Source: Tidjanibacter sp. (GTDB taxonomy: Bacteria > Bacteroidota > Bacteroidia > Bacteroidales > Rikenellaceae). From it: 10,065 nt of DNA. Both the position numbers and the translations under genes were made by a program. The DNA is taken from NCBI GenBank assembly GCA_017547065.1, contig JAFYRC010000036.1:1-10065 (forward strand), in the 5' to 3' direction. Numbering within the stretch: position 1 is the first letter of the stretch; every line of letters begins with the position of its first letter. This document shows, piece after piece, positions 6,720 through 10,065 of this stretch. The notes beneath the pieces were generated by a model. The model worked only from the letters and a program-made list of their open reading frames with translations, had not been told where the DNA came from and did not search any database.

Positions 6720-7760
6720 TTAGGGTTTAACAAGCTTAACAAGCTTGGAGGCGACCATTTCTGGCGAGATGTGAGTCATGCAACCGTAGTGTCCAAAGAG
6801 GCATTGGCGGCGTCCGTCGGCCGAGCAAGGCCTACATTCGAGCTCCAACTGAACCACATAGCGGGGATCCTGGCCATAGCCACAAGACTCTATAAATGGG
6901 TGGGTTGCGCCCCAAATCGAAACTGCCGGAGTGCCCACAAGCGACGCCAAACTCAACACGGGATGGTCCACCGTAACCACAGCGTCCAACACCGAAATGA
7001 GGTCCATTTGCTCGTCCAGCGAGGCTCTTTCGGCCACCGAAACAACCGACGGAAAAAGGCTCTCCATTCCCTCGCAAAATTGCTTTTGATAGATTCCACT
7101 TCCAAATATAAAGACCTTTTCGTAGCGTAAGGCGAGAAGCTTGATAAGTTCGGCTGATTGGTCAATCGGATAACAGTTGCCTTTGAGGTGCGACAACAGT
7201 GCCACACCAATCCAACGTCCGTTCTTTTCGCCGGCCAGAATAGTTGCAATGTGCGGGGGCGTACTCGCGCGCCTGCGTCGCACGGGCGCGGGCATACTAA
7301 AAGGTAGGCCGAGGCGCTCGAAGACATTGCGCGAACGCTGCGACAAGGTGGTCAGCTGCACCATCACCTTACGGAACTTGCGGGTGAGGAGTTGTCGCTC
7401 CACCTTTCCACGCTCGATTACCGAGGTGCGCCTACGCCAAGGTGTAAGGCAAAAGCGCAGGCGACGGCTACGGGCAGAGGCCTCCAGGTCGGCAACACCG
7501 TCCACGCGAAGGCGCTGAATGTTGGCCCAAAGTTTAAGACCGCCAAATAATCCCTTATATTTAACATCGTCGGCCAGGATAAAATCCACCCCCGAGAGAG
7601 CTCTAAACAGCGGACGCAGAGAGGTTGTGGTCAGCACGGTGACCTTAACATCGGGATAGTCACGCCTCAATCCGCGCAGTGCGTGCACACACATCGCCGC
7701 CTTGGCCACATCGGTAAGGCGAATGACAACAACACTGGAAACTTTGATCTCTTTTTTCAT
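6720..7760 (-). CDS. Glycosyltransferase family 9 (heptosyltransferase-like), atypical active site
   Basis: A 346-residue GT-B-fold protein of the ADP-heptose:LPS heptosyltransferase family, which normally adds sugars to lipopolysaccharide core on the cytoplasmic side of the inner membrane. The N-terminal Rossmann domain begins VVVIRLTDV..ALRGLRRDYPDVKVTVLT; the C-terminal domain contains IGVALLSHLKG, VFIFGSG and ASLVGTPAVSIWGATHPF, then a Cys-rich tail C-x2-C-x7-C-x6-C (residues 309-327), which Bacteroidetes members usually have. The frame is open up to an ATG at 7820, but I start at 7760 (MKKEIKVSSVVVIR) because the promoter at 7808-7839 lies over the longer N-terminus and homologues begin right before this beta strand. 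Unusually, the G-D pair expected after the first strand reads A-K (Lys20), and the D-S/T-G-x-x-H motif reads D-H-P-V-L-S (265-270), so catalysis is doubtful. It is a single gene, divergent from the sulfatase gene. Confidence 0.85.
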   Translation of the reverse strand: MKKEIKVSSVVVIRLTDVAKAAMCVHALRGLRRDYPDVKVTVLTTTSLRPLFRALSGVDFILADDVKYKGLFGGLKLWANIQRLRVDGVADLEASARSRRLRFCLTPWRRRTSVIERGKVERQLLTRKFRKVMVQLTTLSQRSRNVFERLGLPFSMPAPVRRRRASTPPHIATILAGEKNGRWIGVALLSHLKGNCYPIDQSAELIKLLALRYEKVFIFGSGIYQKQFCEGMESLFPSVVSVAERASLDEQMDLISVLDAVVTVDHPVLSLASLVGTPAVSIWGATHPFIESCGYGQDPRYVVQLELECRPCSADGRRQCLFGHYGCMTHISPEMVASKLVKLVKP

Positions 7761-7807
7761 TGGAGCGTGTAAAACTAAATTGGGACGTGCCGACATCTTT
7801 CCGACCA

Positions 7808-7839
7808 CAAAGATAGACATTTTGCCAAAACCTCACAAA
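7808..7839 (-). promoter_or_regulatory. Promoter of the GT9-like gene
   Basis: On the minus strand TTTG (7839-7836), 20-nt spacer, TATCTTTG (7815-7808) match the Bacteroidetes promoter consensus. Transcription would start near 7801-7804, downstream of the ATG at 7820, which leaves the ATG at 7760 as the sensible start with a leader of about 40 nt. Confidence 0.75.
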
Positions 7840-7909
7840 CACATCCCACACAACAACCCGTCACCGCGTTTTTCCACCAAGCGTCCAAGGATATTCGGAA
7901 AAATAGTCA

Positions 7910-7917
7910 TACCTTTG
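7910..7917 (+). promoter_or_regulatory. Probable -7 element of the sulfatase gene
   Basis: TACCTTTG fits the TAnnTTTG -7 element and lies 40 nt before the sulfatase ATG. No TTTG is found 19-21 nt upstream, so the promoter may be weak or need an activator or another sigma factor. Confidence 0.5.
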
Positions 7918-7957
7918 TAGAAATATTTTATCATCACAAAACCACACAACTAAAACC

Positions 7958-9406
7958 ATGAATCTACTTGATAAGTCTGTTTTTGGATGTATGTTCAGCC
8001 TTGCGTCAACCTGCGCTTTTGCCGCAAACGACCAAAGGCCCAACGTCATGCTGATCTACATTGACGACCTGGGATACGCCGACCCCTCGTGCTATGGCGA
8101 TCTCTATGGGCACCGCCTGGTGGAGACCCCCAATATCGACAGGCTCGCCTCGACGGGTATGATGTTCACCTCGGCCTATGCCTCGGCCCCCATCAGCACC
8201 GCATCGCGTGTGGGTCTTCTGACCGGACAATACCCCGCAAGGTCGGGTATCGAGTTTGTTACAAGCTACGAGAAGAGAGCTGTCGCTTGGCACAGCAACA
8301 AGTGGAGGAAGAAATTTGAGGACAAAAAACTCCTCCCTCCACCTCTCACACTCAACCTTCCCCTCGAATCCGTAACGATTGCCGAAGACCTCAAAGATGC
8401 AGGCTACAAGACTGCCATCGCAGGTAAGTGGCACGTATCGGCCCACAATCAGGAGTATAACGGATGGAGCGAACAGTATGGCCCCGCACAAAGAGGATTC
8501 CAGTGGACTGCCAACACCTATGGCTCGTGGGCAAGAAAAACCGAAACACCCGACTCCCCCGCCTACCCCGAGGATGAACTCACCGAGAAGTCTATCGAGT
8601 TCTTGAAGCAGGAACACAAAAAACCATTCTTCCTCTATGTGAGTCACTACTATGTCCACACTCCTTTCAGGGTGCAGTCGGAGGAGATCCTTAGCAGGTT
8701 CAAGGCCGAGTACCCCGATTGGGACGACCAGCAGATTCAGTATGCGATATATGTCGACCGCGTGGATCACTATATCGGCCAGTTGATGGCTGCTCTGAAA
8801 GAAACGGGCCTTGATGAGAACACTATTGTGATTTTCTCGTCGGACAATGGCGGACACCCACAGTTTGCCAACAACAGGCCCCTCCGCGGTAGCAAGTGGA
8901 ATCTCTATGAGGGTGGCATCAGGATACCCATGATCATCTCCTATCCCAAGGCCTTCAAGCAGGGCGTGTCGAACGACTTCGTTAGTCAGCTCGACCTCTA
9001 CCCGACCATCATGGAGGTTGCCGGAGCCAAGCCTTCGAGGCCCCTTGACGGCAGCTCGCTGTTGGGACTGCTGACAGGCAAGGGTCGTGTGGCCAAGGAT
9101 AAAACGATGATATGGCACTTCCCATACTACCACCCCGAGGGAGATGCATACTACACCGCCATTGACGAGATTGGCGTTGACGACAAGGCCATTTCAAAGA
9201 CCAAGCCCCAGTCGGCAATCCGCAAGGGAAAATACAAATTGATCTACTTCTACGAGGATGAGTCGTATGAACTCTACGACCTGTCGAAGGACCTCTCGGA
9301 GCAGAACGATTTGTCGCGCAAGAGGCCCGCTCTTGCAAAGTCAATGAAAAAGGAGCTTATGAAAATTCTCAACTCTGCCAACGCCCGCTTCCCCGAAAGG
9401 AAGTAG
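7958..9406 (+). CDS. Secreted arylsulfatase-family sulfatase, serine-type (S1 family)
   Basis: A 482-residue sulfatase that hydrolyses sulfate esters, probably from host or dietary glycans in the periplasm. A signal peptide with likely cleavage after STCAFA (residue 22) precedes the catalytic alkaline-phosphatase-like domain. Metal ligands are seen as Asp36-Asp37 in LIYIDDLGYAD and Asp296-Asn297 in IFSSDNGGH. The nucleophile motif is S-T-A-S-R (Ser80 to Arg84) followed by VGLLTGQYPARSG; Ser80 is in the position that becomes formylglycine, so this is the Ser-type motif S-x-A-x-R rather than C-x-P-x-R. Further active-site candidates are Lys157 and His159 (AGKWH), His234 (VHTPF) and Lys313 (RGSKWNLYEGGIRIP). 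The C-terminal subdomain ends with KGKYKLIYFYEDESYELYDL, as usual. Length is normal. Neither an anaerobic sulfatase-maturing enzyme nor SusC/SusD genes are in the window. The start codon has an A-rich leader without SD sequence. The substrate cannot be told. Confidence 0.95.
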   Translation: MNLLDKSVFGCMFSLASTCAFAANDQRPNVMLIYIDDLGYADPSCYGDLYGHRLVETPNIDRLASTGMMFTSAYASAPISTASRVGLLTGQYPARSGIEFVTSYEKRAVAWHSNKWRKKFEDKKLLPPPLTLNLPLESVTIAEDLKDAGYKTAIAGKWHVSAHNQEYNGWSEQYGPAQRGFQWTANTYGSWARKTETPDSPAYPEDELTEKSIEFLKQEHKKPFFLYVSHYYVHTPFRVQSEEILSRFKAEYPDWDDQQIQYAIYVDRVDHYIGQLMAALKETGLDENTIVIFSSDNGGHPQFANNRPLRGSKWNLYEGGIRIPMIISYPKAFKQGVSNDFVSQLDLYPTIMEVAGAKPSRPLDGSSLLGLLTGKGRVAKDKTMIWHFPYYHPEGDAYYTAIDEIGVDDKAISKTKPQSAIRKGKYKLIYFYEDESYELYDLSKDLSEQNDLSRKRPALAKSMKKELMKILNSANARFPERK

Positions 9407-9475
9407 GCACAAACAGAGTGGACACTGGGGCGCATTTTATTGCAAATCAGCCTCTTTTTGTGTTAAAAAAACGAA

Positions 9476-9509
9476 AATTTTCAATTCTCAATTTTCAATT
9501 CTCAATTTT
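9476..9509. repeat. 14-bp tandem repeat, about 2.4 copies
   Basis: The unit AATTTTCAATTCTC is present at 9476-9489 and 9490-9503, with a partial third copy AATTTT to 9509. It lies between the sulfatase and rpsP genes, and its second copy supplies the -33 region of the rpsP promoter. No convincing terminator for the sulfatase gene is seen in 9407-9475. Confidence 0.85.
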
Positions 9510-9522
9510 ATATGTATCTTTG
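9492..9522 (+). promoter_or_regulatory. Promoter of rpsP
   Basis: TATCTTTG (9515-9522) is a -7 element of the Bacteroidetes consensus; 19 nt upstream is TTTT (9492-9495), one mismatch from TTTG. Transcription would start near 9526-9529, giving a leader of about 65 nt. Confidence 0.65.
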
Positions 9523-9525
9523 CGG

Positions 9526-9550
9526 GCTGATTGGTGTGAAAGCCAACGGC
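9526..9550 (+). promoter_or_regulatory. Hairpin at the 5' end of the rpsP leader
   Basis: GCTG-A-TTGG (9526-9534) can pair with CCAA-CGGC (9543-9550) to form an 8-bp stem with one G-U pair, a bulged A and an 8-nt loop TGTGAAAG. It is at the predicted 5' end of the rpsP mRNA. It may protect the mRNA or serve as an autoregulatory site for a ribosomal protein; neither is shown. Confidence 0.4.
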
Positions 9551-9592
9551 ACAAAGTAACATAATTTATTAACAACTAAACTTTTACGCACA

Positions 9593-10065
9593 ATGTCTGT
9601 AAAAATTCGTTTGGCACGCCACGGTAAAAAAGGCTACGCCTTCTACCACATCGTTGCCGCAGATAGCAGGGCGCCACGCGATGGTAAGTTCATCGAGAAA
9701 CTTGGTACTTACAACCCTAATACCAATCCTGCTACAATCGAGTTGAATGCTGACAAAGCACTCGACTGGTTGCAGAAAGGCGCACAACCCACTGATACTT
9801 GCCGTGCAATCCTCTCCTACAAGGGCGTTTTGTACAAAAAACACCTCCTTGGTGGCGTAGCTAAAGGCGCTTTCGACGAGGCTACCGCAGAGGCTAAGTT
9901 CAACAAGTGGATCGAGGAGAAAAACGCTAAGATCGCCGCTAAAACCGGTAAAATCGCCGCTGACAAAGTAGCAGCTCACAAAGCAGCTATCGCAGAGGAG
10001 ACCAAAACCAAAGAGGCTATCGCTGCCAAAGTAGCAGAGAAAAAAGCCGCTGCCGCTGCTGCCGC
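9593..10065 (+). CDS. rpsP: 30S ribosomal protein S16 (incomplete at window end)
   Basis: The reading frame is open from the ATG to the window edge (157 codons, no stop). The first 80-odd residues are classic S16: [42 protein letters not shown] and [28 protein letters not shown]16 binds 16S rRNA and is needed for assembly of the 30S body. The core family is about 80-90 residues; this one continues with an Ala/Lys/Glu-rich helical tail (about 95 onward), a feature of Bacteroidetes S16 proteins, which run to roughly 170-190 residues. Codon use shifts towards GCT, GGT, CGT and AAA compared with the upstream genes, as expected for a highly expressed gene. The leader has the A-rich AACAACTAAA-type stretch and no SD sequence. 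Confidence 0.97.
   Translation, partial: MSVKIRLARHGKKGYAFYHIVAADSRAPRDGKFIEKLGTYNPNTNPATIELNADKALDWLQKGAQPTDTCRAILSYKGVLYKKHLLGGVAKGAFDEATAEAKFNKWIEEKNAKIAAKTGKIAADKVAAHKAAIAEETKTKEAIAAKVAEKKAAAAAA

Noticed and set aside
8006..9133. Minus-strand frame of 375 codons opposite the sulfatase
   Set aside because: The sulfatase on the plus strand has all family motifs; the antisense translation shows none.
9417..9426. AGTG-GA-CACT inverted repeat after the sulfatase stop
   Set aside because: Only a 4-bp stem with a 2-nt loop and no following T-tract, so it is not a credible terminator.

Overview
The window looks like a chromosomal segment from a member of the Bacteroidales. Four upstream regions carry the Bacteroidetes -7 element TAnnTTTG, three of them with a TTTG element 20-21 nt further up. 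Genes lack Shine-Dalgarno sequences and have A-rich leaders, the ribosomal protein S16 has the long Ala/Lys tail of this phylum, and the coding regions are fairly GC-rich. An Alistipes-like genus is possible, but that is only an impression from composition.

Layout. Positions 37-6316 (minus strand) hold a complete tripartite RND efflux operon, transcribed in the order TetR-family regulator, TolC-type outer-membrane factor, lipoprotein membrane-fusion adaptor, RND inner-membrane pump. Gaps are 15, 18 and 46 nt. A promoter with both elements lies just upstream of the regulator gene, with short palindromes between the predicted transcription start and the ATG, so autoregulation of the whole operon is likely. 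Positions 6317-6719 are a 403-nt AT-rich intergenic region. It contains a second minus-strand promoter that leads, without any reading frame, into a strong intrinsic terminator: a candidate small RNA of about 119 nt. Positions 6720-7760 (minus) encode a glycosyltransferase family 9 (heptosyltransferase-like) protein whose usual active-site motifs look degenerate. Positions 7958-9406 (plus) encode a secreted sulfatase with a serine-type S-x-A-x-R active-site motif, divergent from the GT9 gene. From 9593 to the window end (plus) is rpsP (30S protein S16), incomplete at the edge, preceded by a 14-bp tandem repeat, a promoter and a leader hairpin.

How the genes relate. The four efflux genes form one functional unit that would move a substrate, unidentified here, from the inner membrane or periplasm to the outside. 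The GT9-like protein, sulfatase and rpsP are separate transcription units and show no obvious joint pathway. The most interesting items are the unannotated small-RNA locus and the GT9 protein that keeps the fold signatures while lacking expected catalytic residues.
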